Shown here piece after piece: positions 20,787 to 30,700 of a DNA stretch of 32,296 bases. Position 1 is the first letter of the stretch, and every line of letters starts with the position of its first letter. This stretch comes from Gemmatimonadota bacterium (GTDB lineage: Bacteria; Gemmatimonadota; Gemmatimonadetes; Longimicrobiales; Gaopeijiaceae). The notes under the pieces were generated by a model. That model searched no databases, had not been told where the DNA came from, and worked only from the letters and a program-made list of their open reading frames with translations. The position numbers and the translations under genes are program-made. The DNA lies in assembly GCA_030550695.1 (NCBI GenBank), contig JAUQOX010000004.1, positions 1-32,296 of the forward strand. Reading direction: 5' to 3'.

Positions 20787-21138
20787 GGGGGCGTAACGGT
20801 TTCGACACGTCTGGGGAATCTGGAGTAGCGTGCCGGGGGTCCCGGGTGCCCCGTGAACAAACCTGGGGAAATACAACTGCCAACTCTCAGCTGGCACTGG
20901 CCGCGTAACGAAACGTCGGCCCGCCTTTTGACTCGCCCGCCCGATGCGGGTCTCAAGGCGTCGCTTCTTCGGGCTGGTTCTCCTGGGGTGCCGTCCCCCG
21001 GGGAGCGAGACGGATGACGGCTGGTCCCCGGTCCGGCAGCTCACCAGTCGGCCGGGGGCGAGAACCGGTGGTGAGCTACGCACGTAGAAGCTCCTGAGGA
21101 TCCATTCGTGGACGCGGGTTCGACTCCCGCCGCCTCCA
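20787..21138 (+). ncRNA. ssrA: Transfer-messenger RNA (tmRNA)
   Basis: 5' GGGGGCGTAACGGTTTCGACA; mRNA-like frame GCCAACTCTCAGCTGGCACTGGCCGCGTAA; 3' T-arm GCGGGTTCGACTCCCGC then CGCCTCC-A that pairs with the 5' GGGGGCG; CCA not encoded. Confidence 0.95.
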
Positions 21139-21194
21139 TGGTGTTTTCCCACAGCCCTTGTCACTCCCCCTCCCGTCCAAGCGCCCCAGATCCT

Positions 21195-21722
21195 TTGAGA
21201 ACGAAACCGATCATCGCGGGGACGGTGTTGCCCCTCGTCCTTGCCCTGGACTGGCTGACGAAGCGTTGGGCTCTTGAGGCGCTCTACGGAGAGTCCCGTT
21301 CCCTCTTGGGGGGGTGGATTCCCTTGAACCTGGCCTTCAATCGTGGGGCGGCTTTCGGGATCTCCCTCGGACCCGACCCCAGATGGATCTTCATCCCCCT
21401 CACCTTGGTGGCCTTGGTCGTCCTGGGACGTCTGTTCCTTCAGACGCCGTCGTCGGATCCGTTCCGGCTCACCTCCGTCGCCCTGGTGTTCTCCGGTGCC
21501 CTGGGAAACCTCATCGACCGGGTGCGGTGGGAGCGGGGAGTGGTGGACTTCATCGGGCCCATCGACCTCGGGTTCATGGAGTGGCCCATCTTCAATGTGG
21601 CCGACATGGCCATCACCTGTGGCGCCGTCGCTCTGGCCGTGTCCTTCTGGACCGAAGATCGACGGAAACCCGGGGGCGGTGGGGAGGGTGTCGCCCCCGA
21701 CGAAACCGTCGAGTCGTCGTGA
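21195..21722 (+). CDS. lspA: Lipoprotein signal peptidase (signal peptidase II)
   Basis: ALDWLTKRWALEAL, WIPLNLAFNRGAAFGI, FSGALGNLIDRVRWERGVVDFIG, FNVADMAI; ORF caller start 21108 is inside tmRNA, so TTG 21195 or ATG 21138 more likely. Confidence 0.92.
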   Translation: MRTKPIIAGTVLPLVLALDWLTKRWALEALYGESRSLLGGWIPLNLAFNRGAAFGISLGPDPRWIFIPLTLVALVVLGRLFLQTPSSDPFRLTSVALVFSGALGNLIDRVRWERGVVDFIGPIDLGFMEWPIFNVADMAITCGAVALAVSFWTEDRRKPGGGGEGVAPDETVESS

Positions 21723-21804
21723 GCCCTCCCCGCTGTCTCCCTCCCAGGGGTAGCGACCCGGGCGAACCCCCATCGCCCTCGGTGTCCCCCGCAATAGCGG
21801 ACGG

Positions 21805-22875
21805 TTGTTGGCGATCATGGGAAGGTTCTGGCACGAGGTAGAATTGTGGGGTAATGCCCTTTTCCAGTGGGCGGTGGCGTTGGGCATCGCCCTGCTGGTA
21901 GGCCTAAGCCTCAAGATCCTCCTTTCCCTCCTGGTCAGGCGCTTGGCGGGACTTTCCCGGAGAACGGCCTCCAAGGCCGATGACCTGGCCGTCCAGCTCT
22001 TGACCAAGACGAAGGGATTGTTCGTGGCCCTGCTGGCGTTTTGGGCCGGCTCCCTCTACTTGTCCGTCTCCCCCGGGGTGGCCCGTTGGATCCACGAGGT
22101 GGTGGTGGTGGGCTTCCTGTTGCAAGGGGGGTTCTGGGTGTCCAGCCTGGCCCAGTACTTCCTGGACGAGCACCGCCAACGGAGGGTCCAGGAAGACCCG
22201 AGCATGGCCACGGCTCTGGGCGCCCTGAACGTGGTGGTCCGGGCCAGCGTCTGGCTCGTTTTCGTCCTCCTCATCCTCCAAAATCTCGGGATTCAGATCA
22301 CGGCCCTGGTAACCGGCCTGGGGATCGGCGGGATTGCCGTAGCTCTGGCGGTCCAGAATGTGCTGGGCGACCTTCTCGCCTCCTTGTCCATCGTGCTCGA
22401 CAAGCCCTTCGTCATCGGGGATCTGGTGGTGGTGGAAGAGTTCGTGGGAACCGTGGAGCACGTAGGCCTGAAGACCACCCGGATCCGCTCCGTCTCCGGT
22501 GAGCAGGTGATCTTTTCCAATTCGGATCTCCTGAAGAGCCGAATTCGGAATTTCAAACGGATGGAGGAAAGACGGGTTCTTTTCAGCCTGGGTGTCACTT
22601 ACCAGACCGGCTACGAAAAGCTTCGACGTATCCCCTCCATCGTGCGGGAGGTGGTGGAAGCGCAACCCAACACCCGTTTCGATCGGTGTCATTTCAAGGC
22701 CTACGGAGACTTCGCCTTGCTGTTCGAAACGGTGTATTTCGTTTTGGTGCCGGACATGGTCCCCTACCTGGATGCCCAGCAGGCCATCAACCTCGAGCTC
22801 TACCGAAGGTTCGAAGAGGAGGGGATCGAGTTTGCCTATCCCACCCAGACGGTCTTTCTCGAGAAGGCCAACTGA
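21805..22875 (+). CDS. MscS-family mechanosensitive channel / small-conductance channel
   Basis: GIGGIAVALAVQNVLGDLLASLSIVLDKPFVIGDLVVVEEFVGTVEHVGLKTTRIRSVSGEQVIFSNSDLL; ATG 21817 is an alternative start. Confidence 0.9.
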   Translation: MLAIMGRFWHEVELWGNALFQWAVALGIALLVGLSLKILLSLLVRRLAGLSRRTASKADDLAVQLLTKTKGLFVALLAFWAGSLYLSVSPGVARWIHEVVVVGFLLQGGFWVSSLAQYFLDEHRQRRVQEDPSMATALGALNVVVRASVWLVFVLLILQNLGIQITALVTGLGIGGIAVALAVQNVLGDLLASLSIVLDKPFVIGDLVVVEEFVGTVEHVGLKTTRIRSVSGEQVIFSNSDLLKSRIRNFKRMEERRVLFSLGVTYQTGYEKLRRIPSIVREVVEAQPNTRFDRCHFKAYGDFALLFETVYFVLVPDMVPYLDAQQAINLELYRRFEEEGIEFAYPTQTVFLEKAN

Positions 22876-22891
22876 AGAAGGGGAATCCCCA

Positions 22892-24169
22892 TCATGAGGC
22901 AGGCTCCCCAAGGGACCGGGGTGTGAACAGGAGGTAGTCGATTCTGCGGCCCCTCATATGCTGGACCGTGAGGGTGCCTTCGGGGAGTTCCACCGTATCC
23001 CCCACCCGCGGCATGCGGTTCAGGCGGGCGGCCACGAAACCGGCGAGGGTGTCATAATCCCCCTCGGGGAGGTGGAGGGAGAGGATCTCCTCGGCATCTC
23101 GGAGATTGACCCCAGCCCAAACGCGGACGGCCCCGGACTCCAACCTCTGGAAGTCCTCCGGCTCGTTCCCTTCGTGCTCGTCCTGGATTTCCCCGACGAT
23201 CTCCTCCAGGAGGTCTTCCAGGGTGACCAGGCCGGCGATGCCGCCGAATTCGTCCACCACCAGAGCCATCTTGATCCGTTCCCGCCTCATCTGGAGGAGG
23301 AGATCGTGTACCGGCTTGGTGAGGGGGGCAAACAAGGGAGAGCGCATGATCTCGGCCACCTTCTCCCGGCCCTCCCGGTGGGCTCGCCAAAGATCCCGGG
23401 CGGTGAGGATTCCCACGACCCGATCCAGGCTTCCCTCGTACACGGGCAGCCGCAAGTGCCCTGACGAGAGCATCACGTCCACCGCCTCCTCCACCGAGGC
23501 CGAGACCTCCACGGCCACGATGTCGGTCCTAGGTGTCATCACTTCCCCCACGGTCACTTCACTCAGGCCCATGACACTGCTGACCAGACGCCACTCCTCC
23601 TCATCCAACGAGCCTTCTTTGTGGCCGATGGTGGCCATGGCCTCCAACTCGGCCCGACTCACCGCGGAGGGGCGGCTCTCGGTGGGTGCGATGAGGCGGG
23701 CATACCACTGCAGGGGTAGGATGATGGGTTTGGTGAGGAGGATGATGGCCCTGAGGGCGTAGGCCGCCCCTGGAGCCAGGTGGGGCCAAAGGGTAGCCCC
23801 CAGGGTCTTGGGCAGGATTTCCGAAAACAGGAGGATGGCCAGGGTCAGGGCCCCCGAGAAGACGGCCATCCAAGCTTCCCCGAAGAGCTGCAGGGCCAGC
23901 GCGCCACCCAGTGCGGCTCCGAAGGTGTTGGCGATGGTGTTGAGGGTGAGGATGGCCGTAATGGGCTCGGACACCCGCGACTGGAGGCGGGCCAGAAGGT
24001 TTCCGGCCCGGGACCCTTTTTCCTGGAGGACGTGGACATAGCCCCGGGTCACGGAGAGAAACACGGCCTCCAGGATGGAGCAAAGGAAGGAAACTCCCAG
24101 GGAGATCCCCAAGATGGCGGCGAGCTTCCAGAGCATGGAGGGATTATCCGGCGGTGGGGCGAACGCCAC
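22892..24169 (-). CDS. CorC/HlyC-type CNNM transmembrane protein (DUF21 + CBS pair + CorC_HlyC domain)
   Basis: VMTPRTDIVAVEVSASVEEAVDVMLSSGHLRLPVYEGSLDRVVGILTARDL; VVDEFGGIAGLVTLEDLLEEIVGEIQDEHE; GTG 24169 start or internal ATG at 24136. Confidence 0.93.
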   Translation of the reverse strand: MAFAPPPDNPSMLWKLAAILGISLGVSFLCSILEAVFLSVTRGYVHVLQEKGSRAGNLLARLQSRVSEPITAILTLNTIANTFGAALGGALALQLFGEAWMAVFSGALTLAILLFSEILPKTLGATLWPHLAPGAAYALRAIILLTKPIILPLQWYARLIAPTESRPSAVSRAELEAMATIGHKEGSLDEEEWRLVSSVMGLSEVTVGEVMTPRTDIVAVEVSASVEEAVDVMLSSGHLRLPVYEGSLDRVVGILTARDLWRAHREGREKVAEIMRSPLFAPLTKPVHDLLLQMRRERIKMALVVDEFGGIAGLVTLEDLLEEIVGEIQDEHEGNEPEDFQRLESGAVRVWAGVNLRDAEEILSLHLPEGDYDTLAGFVAARLNRMPRVGDTVELPEGTLTVQHMRGRRIDYLLFTPRSLGEPAS

Positions 24170-24202
24170 AAGGTCCGCCCCACCGTCCTCGGGTCCGCAT
24201 CA

Positions 24203-24227
24203 CCGCCTGGGGCCGAACCCCTGGCGG
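24203..24227 (-). terminator. Candidate transcription terminator or mRNA 3'-end hairpin after the osmC-like gene
   Basis: CCGCCTGGGG-CCGAA-CCCCTGGCGG: 9 pairs with one T-T mismatch, 5-nt loop, about 20 nt past the - strand stop; no U-tract. Confidence 0.5.
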
Positions 24228-24247
24228 GGGGGTAGGGTTGGGAGGTC

Positions 24248-24682
24248 TCAGGTTTCCAGGGCCGCGTCGAGCTCGATGGGGGTAGCCGCCAGAGCGCGGG
24301 AAACGGGGCACCCTTCCTTGGCCGCCCGGGCGTGTTCCAGGAAGGCGGACGCCTCGATCCGGGGTACCCTGGCTCGACATTCCAGGTGGATGCGGGTAAT
24401 GCCGAAGCCGGCCTCGCCCTTTTCCAGGTAGACCTTCGCGGTGGTCCGGACGCTCTCGGCCTCAAAGCCTGCCTTGGCCAGGGCATTGGCCAAAGCCATG
24501 GAGAAACAGCCGGCGTGGGCGGCCGCGATGAGTTCCTCGGGGTTCGTGCCCGCTCCCTCTTCGAATCGGGATGCGAAGCTGTAGCTTCCTTTGACAGAAC
24601 CGGTTTCGGTCTGTAGGCTGCCCCTTCCCTGGGGGAGGTTTCCCCGCCATTCGGCACTGGCGATTCGTACGGGCATGTTCAT
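24248..24682 (-). CDS. OsmC-family peroxiredoxin-like protein
   Basis: GTNPEELIAAAHAGCFSMALANALAKAG and AAKEGCPVSRAL (both OsmC cysteines); start ATG at 24682. Confidence 0.92.
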   Translation of the reverse strand: MNMPVRIASAEWRGNLPQGRGSLQTETGSVKGSYSFASRFEEGAGTNPEELIAAAHAGCFSMALANALAKAGFEAESVRTTAKVYLEKGEAGFGITRIHLECRARVPRIEASAFLEHARAAKEGCPVSRALAATPIELDAALET

Positions 24683-24810
24683 GTCTCCTTGGGTTCGGGG
24701 AGGAGGGTCGCCCGGGCTCCTGCGGTCCGGACGTCGGTGGGGCTCCTCCTCCTGGTCGACGGGTCCCCGCCACCCTCTTCCGCTCCCCTTCAACCCGAAA
24801 GGCCGGCCCC

Positions 24811-27714
24811 GTGGTTGAACGAAGGTTCTTCCCCTGGGGGGAGCCCCTTCTTCCCCAGGTTGCGGCCTCCTTGGCGGGGGAATTCGCGGGGCAAGGGGTG
24901 GTGGACCTTGGGGAAACCCTTCTGGTGCTGCCAGGTTCCCGGGCTGGCCGGCGCCTCATGGAACTGCTCTGGGAGGCGGCTGTCCAACGCAAGGCACGGC
25001 TTGTCCCTCCCTCCGCTGTGGTGACGAGCGGGGCCCTGCCGGAAAAACTCTACGAGCCTCGTCTTCCCTTGGCCAGCGACACCGAGGTTCGCCTGGCCTG
25101 GCTGAGGGCCCTGGAAGAGACGCCTCCCGGGAAGTTGACGGAACTTCTCGGGCCGGCCACGGCGGCGGGAGGGATGGCCGCCACCCTGGCGACGGCCCGC
25201 AGGCTGGTGGCTCTACAGCACGAGGTGGCCGGCGCCGGTCTGGGGTTCCGGGAGGTGGCGGCCGTTTGCCGGGCGGCGTCCCTCTTCGCCGAAGAGGATC
25301 GCTGGCAGGGCCTGGCAGAGATCCAGGAGCGGGCGAGGGCCCTTCTCACGGCTACGGGAAAGATGGACCGGTACGAGGCTCGGAAGGAGGCCTTGGCGAA
25401 GGGGGGGCTCGGGTCCGGAAAAGTCTTGGTGCTGGTGGGGGTCGTGGAGGTTCCGCCCTTGGTGCGGAAGATGCTGGAGGCCGTTCAGGACAGGACCCTG
25501 GCCTTGGTCCATGCCCCCCCGGAGCTGGCCGAGGGCTTCGATGCCCTGGGCCTGCTCCGGAAGGAGGAGTGGCTGGACCGTCCCCTCCCTGGACTGGACC
25601 GGTGGCTGGAGGTGGTGGAGGGACCGGCCGAGGGGGGGGAAGCGGTGGTCCGCTTTTTGGGAGCTTTGCAGACGCCCGTCGCGCCGGAAGAGGTCACCGT
25701 CGGGGTGACCCATCGGGATTGGCTTCCTTTCCTGACCCGGAGCCTGGGAGCCCACGCTCTGGTCTGCCGATATGCCGAGGGGTCGCCGGTTTCCCTGAGC
25801 CCGCCCGGGCAGCTCCTGCGGGCCGTGCGGAGCTGTCTCTCGGAGGGGACCTTCCGGGCCCTGGCGGCCCTCCTCCGCCATCCGGATCTCCCGCCCCCGT
25901 GGCGCCCTCTCCAGGCTCCTGCGGAGGCCGACCGACACTTCCAGGCGTTCCTGCCGTGGAAGGTTCCGCCGGGTGTTCCTGTCGAAAGGGAGGAGGTCCG
26001 TTGGCAGGGGGGCCGCGAATTCGAAGGGGAGCTGGTCCCCCCCCTTTCCTCAGCTGCCTCCGGCGAAGGGGGGGAGCGGGCGTGGGGCCAGGTCCCCCCC
26101 TGGTCCGCCGAAGCGGGGAAGGTGCTGAGCCTCCTGGTGGGCAAGGCTCCCCTGAGTCGATGGATGCCGCGATGCCTGGAAGCGGTCAACGCGGTGTACG
26201 GAGAGTGGAAGATCCCCGCCGAGGATCCCTATCGGTCCAGCGTCCTTGAGGCTTGTCTTGCCATCGGGGAGGTTGCCCGGAACCTGTGGTCCCTTCCTCC
26301 GGAGCTGGACCGGGTCTGTACGGGAGGAGAGGCCCTGGCCGTTCTGTTGGAGGAGCTGGAAGACGTGCGCCTCCCCCCGCCCCCCACGGAGAACGCTGTG
26401 GAGGGGGTGGGGTGGCTCGAACTCCACCTGGACGATGCCCCGGTGGCGGTGCTCCTCGGAGCCAACGAGCCTTACCTGCCGGGGTCGGTGGGCGCGGATC
26501 CCTTCCTCCCCAACGCTTTGCGCACGCTCCTGGGCCTGGAGGACGACGGGGCTCGTCTGGCCCGTGACCGTTACCGGCTCGAGGCGCTTCTGAGGAGTGT
26601 CCGGCATTTCCGGTTGGTGAGTTTTCGCAAGGATGCCCTGGGAGAGTCCCTCCTCCCGAGCCGCCTTCTCCTCCGTGTTTCGCCCCGGGAGGCTGCGGAG
26701 ACCTTGCTCCGCTTCTTCAGGGAGGCCGGCGACAGGGAGCCTCTCCCCGGGGTCTGGCGCCGGGGGCCACGGCCCCCGGCAGAAGGAGGGTTCCGGCTCC
26801 CTCCCGTGCGGGTGATCCCCGTGCCGGAACTTCCCCGTCCCTTGCCGGTCACGGCCCTCTCCCGAATTCTGGAGGATCCATTCCTTTGGGCCCTTGAGCA
26901 GGTCCTGGGCCTCGAGGAAATCTCCGACCGAGCACAGGAACTGGACGCCTTGCTTTTCGGGACCTTGGCGCACGCCGTGCTGGAGAGATTCGCGAGGACC
27001 CCGGAGGCCACTTCGTGGGATCCGGGGCGGGTCGCCAACGCCCTGGAGCGATCCCTGGAAGAGGTGTTCCGCCGCCGGTTCCCTTTTCTCCCCTTGCCGG
27101 CTGTGGAGGTCCAGCGGGAGCAACTCCGGGCCAGACTCCGGAGATTCGCCGAATGGCAGGCCCGTTGGGTGGAGGAGGGTTGGCGGATCGTGGCCGTGGA
27201 ACTCCGCACGCCGCCAGAGGGGGTTCCGCTGGTGGTGGATGGGGAACCGGTGTGGCTTTCGGCCAGGATGGACCGCCTGGACTGGAACGCCACCACCGGG
27301 CATTGGATGATCCTGGACTATAAGACCGGTGAGGAACCCCTTCGTGCCGACGCGGCCCGGGACCGGCACGGTCGATGGCGGGATCTCCAGCTCCCGCTGT
27401 ACCGCTATCTGCTCCGGCACATGGTTTCGCCAAACAGGCTTCCTGGGGGCCTGGCGGATCCCCAGGCCCAGGTGGCTGTCGCCTACCTGAACCTGAGCGC
27501 CCGTCCCGGACCCGTGGAACCCTCGGTCGGCTCTTGGAAGGAGGCGGAGTTGGAGGGGGCCTTGGAGACGGCCAGGCAGGTCGTCCGGGACCTCCGGGAA
27601 CGACGGGAGGTCGCCTTCGAACTGGGCTCCACGTGGCGACGGTTGGAAGGGGGATGGGCAAGACTTCTGGGGGTGGGGGCGTTTTCCCCCGATACCCCCG
27701 GAGGGGGGGATTGA
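24811..27714 (+). CDS. addB: AddB-like subunit of a helicase-nuclease (PD-(D/E)XK, RecB-family nuclease)
   Basis: 967 aa; degenerate N-terminal helicase-like region (LVLPGSRAGRRL), GANEPYLPG, C-terminal LSARMDRLDWNATTGHWMILDYKTGEE nuclease motif; directly followed by an AddA-like helicase. Confidence 0.75.
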   Translation: MVERRFFPWGEPLLPQVAASLAGEFAGQGVVDLGETLLVLPGSRAGRRLMELLWEAAVQRKARLVPPSAVVTSGALPEKLYEPRLPLASDTEVRLAWLRALEETPPGKLTELLGPATAAGGMAATLATARRLVALQHEVAGAGLGFREVAAVCRAASLFAEEDRWQGLAEIQERARALLTATGKMDRYEARKEALAKGGLGSGKVLVLVGVVEVPPLVRKMLEAVQDRTLALVHAPPELAEGFDALGLLRKEEWLDRPLPGLDRWLEVVEGPAEGGEAVVRFLGALQTPVAPEEVTVGVTHRDWLPFLTRSLGAHALVCRYAEGSPVSLSPPGQLLRAVRSCLSEGTFRALAALLRHPDLPPPWRPLQAPAEADRHFQAFLPWKVPPGVPVEREEVRWQGGREFEGELVPPLSSAASGEGGERAWGQVPPWSAEAGKVLSLLVGKAPLSRWMPRCLEAVNAVYGEWKIPAEDPYRSSVLEACLAIGEVARNLWSLPPELDRVCTGGEALAVLLEELEDVRLPPPPTENAVEGVGWLELHLDDAPVAVLLGANEPYLPGSVGADPFLPNALRTLLGLEDDGARLARDRYRLEALLRSVRHFRLVSFRKDALGESLLPSRLLLRVSPREAAETLLRFFREAGDREPLPGVWRRGPRPPAEGGFRLPPVRVIPVPELPRPLPVTALSRILEDPFLWALEQVLGLEEISDRAQELDALLFGTLAHAVLERFARTPEATSWDPGRVANALERSLEEVFRRRFPFLPLPAVEVQREQLRARLRRFAEWQARWVEEGWRIVAVELRTPPEGVPLVVDGEPVWLSARMDRLDWNATTGHWMILDYKTGEEPLRADAARDRHGRWRDLQLPLYRYLLRHMVSPNRLPGGLADPQAQVAVAYLNLSARPGPVEPSVGSWKEAELEGALETARQVVRDLRERREVAFELGSTWRRLEGGWARLLGVGAFSPDTPGGGD

Positions 27715-30700
27715 GGGAAGTGGAGCGGTGGAGGTCGAATTCCGGTTTTCCCGCCCTGGGGGAGATGGTCCTGGCTTCCGCCGGGACGGGGAAAACTTAT
27801 GCCCTTTCGAGCCAGATGCTGGCGCTCTTGGCCCATGGCGTTGGGCCTCACACGATCCTGGCGAGCACCTTCACCCGAAAGGCGGCAGGGGAGATCCTGG
27901 AGAGGGTTCTCGGGCGGTTGGCCGAGGCGGTCCTGGATTCTGGGAAAGCCCGAGAACTGGCGCAGGCCGTGCGGGGAGACGCGGCAACCGAGGGGGAGGA
28001 GGGTGGAGGGGACCCGTTCCCCGCCCCTCAGGTCCTCCAGTCCGTGTTGGAGAACCTCCATCGCCTCCAGGTGGGCACCCTCGATTCCTTTTTCGTGCGC
28101 CTCGGCCGCTGTTGCCCGGCCGAGCTGGGTCTTCCCCTGAACTGGCGGCTCGGGGATCCGTCCACCCTGGAAAGACTGGAGGAGGAAGCGGTTCAGCGGG
28201 TTCTGGGAGGGGCCGACCGGCAGGCGGTGGCGGAGGTGGTCCGGGCCGCCTTCGGCGGACGGGAGGTCCGGGGAGTTCACCTACGCCTGACCGAGGAATT
28301 GCGGGGCCTCAGGAGCCTCCTCAGGGAGGCGAGGCTGGCCGGGTGGGATGGGCAAACAGGGCTTTCCCTGCCCTTGGAGCAGGGGAAGAGCTCCGGAAGC
28401 CCGGCGGAGGCGCTCGCGGCGGTGTTGGCGGCTTTGGAAAGGGCGGAAGTGCCCCTGACGAAGAAGGGGACGCCGAACCAGAGGTTCAAGGACGCCGTGG
28501 TCAAGGCCGCGGAGGCCCTCAGGAGGCGGGATTGGGCAGCTTTTTGCGACGGGCGCCTGGTTGAGGCGGTCCTTTCGGGAGAGCGGGCTTTCTCGGGCGT
28601 ACCTGTCCCCCCGCCGCTGGTCGAGGCGGTGGAGATGGCCATCAAATGGGCAAGGGGCCAGGTCGGGGCGGAGCTGGCCCGGCGGGGGGAGGCCCTGGTG
28701 CAGGTCGGCCGCGCCTTCGACGAAGCGTTGGAGGAGCTCCAAGCCCGGGAAGGGGTCTACGGGTTCGAGGACATCACCTACCGGGTGGCGAAGCTGAGCG
28801 CCGGAGGCCTCCCGTCCGACCTTTGGTACAGGCTGGACGGAACGGTCCATCATGTGCTGCTGGACGAGTTCCAGGACACGTCGGTTTTCCAATGGCAGGC
28901 TCTCCGGCCTTTGGCGGAGGAAATCCTCGCCGCGCCCCAGGCATCCCGGTCGCTCCTTTTGGTGGCCGACCCGAAACAGTCCATCTACGGTTGGCGGGGC
29001 GGGGAACCGGCGCTGGCCGCACGGATCGCTCTGCGCTACGGACTGGGCCAGCGTTCCCTGAATCGTTCCTTCCGCACCGGAACACCGATCCTCGAGGTGG
29101 TCAACCGGGTGTTCGAGGACCTTCCCTCGAATCCCGTCTGGGAGGGAGTCCCGGATCTCCGGTCTGCAGTGGAGCTGTGGTCCACCGCCTTTGGGCGTCA
29201 CGAAGGAAGGCAGGACCGTCCGGGTTATGTCCAATGGGAAATGGGGCCGGGATTGGACGGAGAGGAGGCAAACCTGGAGGGTTATTTGACCTGGGTGGCC
29301 CAAAAAATCCGGGACGTTCGCAACGCCGCTCCCGGGGCCAACTTGGGAGTTCTGGTCCGGAAGAACCGGACCGCTGCGTACCTGGCCTTTCGGCTCCGGG
29401 CCATGGGGGTAGAGGTTTCGGAGGAGGGGGGAGCGTTTCTCACCGACTCCCCTGCGGTGTCCACCGTTCTGGCCCTCCTGCACTTGGCCGACCACCCGGG
29501 AGACTCGGTGGCACGCTTTCAGGTGGCCTTATCGCCCCTGGGCCCCTTGGTGGGGCTGGACCGTTGGGACGACGAAGACCTTGCGTGCCAGGTGGCCTGG
29601 GGCATCCGGCGGGACCTCCTGCACGGGGGGTACGGCCCCACCCTCCACGGGTGGTGGCGGGGCCTCCGGGAGGGGGGGGGGCTGAACCCTCAAGAAGAGG
29701 AGAGGTTCCTGCAGCTGGTGGAGTTGGGCTACCGCTGGGACGAACAGCGAACCCTCCGTTGCCAAGAGTTCACCCGCTTTGTCGAGGCCGAGACCCGGGA
29801 GACCCCGAGCACTGCCCCCTTGCGGGTGATGACCGTGCACCGGGCCAAAGGGCTGGAGTTCGACGCCGTGGTCGTGCCGGACCTCCACGAGAAGCTTCTC
29901 CTCCGGGGAAGAGGGCCGGGGGGGGCCCTGGCCCTGCGGGACCGGAGAACTGGCGATCTTCTCGGAATCGTCCCGAGGCCGGCCAAGGCAGTGCTGGGTT
30001 TGCTTCCCCCCTGCTTTTCGGAAGCCGTCCGGCAAGAGCAGGAACGGGAGCTTTTGGATGCCCTGGGCGTGTTGTATGTGGCCCTGACGCGGGCCAAATA
30101 CGCGCTCTATCTCCTCTCCCCCCGTCAGGAGGAGGACGTCGTTCGGGGAACCTCCGTTCCGACGTACCAAAGCCTCCTCCGGGGCCCGCTGGAGGTCTCC
30201 TTGTCGTCGGAGCCCGGCTCGGTGGTGTTCCGCCACGGGGACCCCCAGTGGTCCCGGGCACTCCCGGAAGAGCAGGTCGGGGAGCACGGGCGGCAGGAAG
30301 TCGGTGCCCAGCCTTCTCCCCGTCTTCAGCTGAAGCCTCCCCCGTCCAGACAGCGCCACCTTCCCCTGAGGACCCCCACGGATCCGGCCTGGGGCTCGCC
30401 GACGCCCCTGGCCCGCCTTCTGGCCATGGATTCCCGGCGGGAACGGGCCAGGGCCGTGGGAGACATCGTCCACGCCTGGCTGGCCGAGCTGGAATGGCTG
30501 GAAGATTGGATGCCCTCGGACGACGAGCTCCTCTCCTTGGCACACCGAGCGGCACCGACGCTTCCGCCGGCAGAGCTCCGGGCCCTCCTCGGCCGCTTTC
30601 GGGATTGGTTGGGTCAGCCCGAAATCCGCGCCCTCCTTGAGCGCGAGAGCCAGCCCGAGGCGGAGAATTTGCAGGTGGAGAGGGAGACCCCCTTCCTGGT

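Noticed and set aside
24248-24682. OsmC-like gene as a selenoprotein
   Set aside because: Both catalytic positions are encoded as Cys with no in-frame UGA.
27375-27710. N-terminal extension of the AddA ORF
   Set aside because: Overlaps the coding AddB C-terminus in another frame; low-complexity Gly/Pro-rich translation; conserved helicase sequence begins after about 27711.
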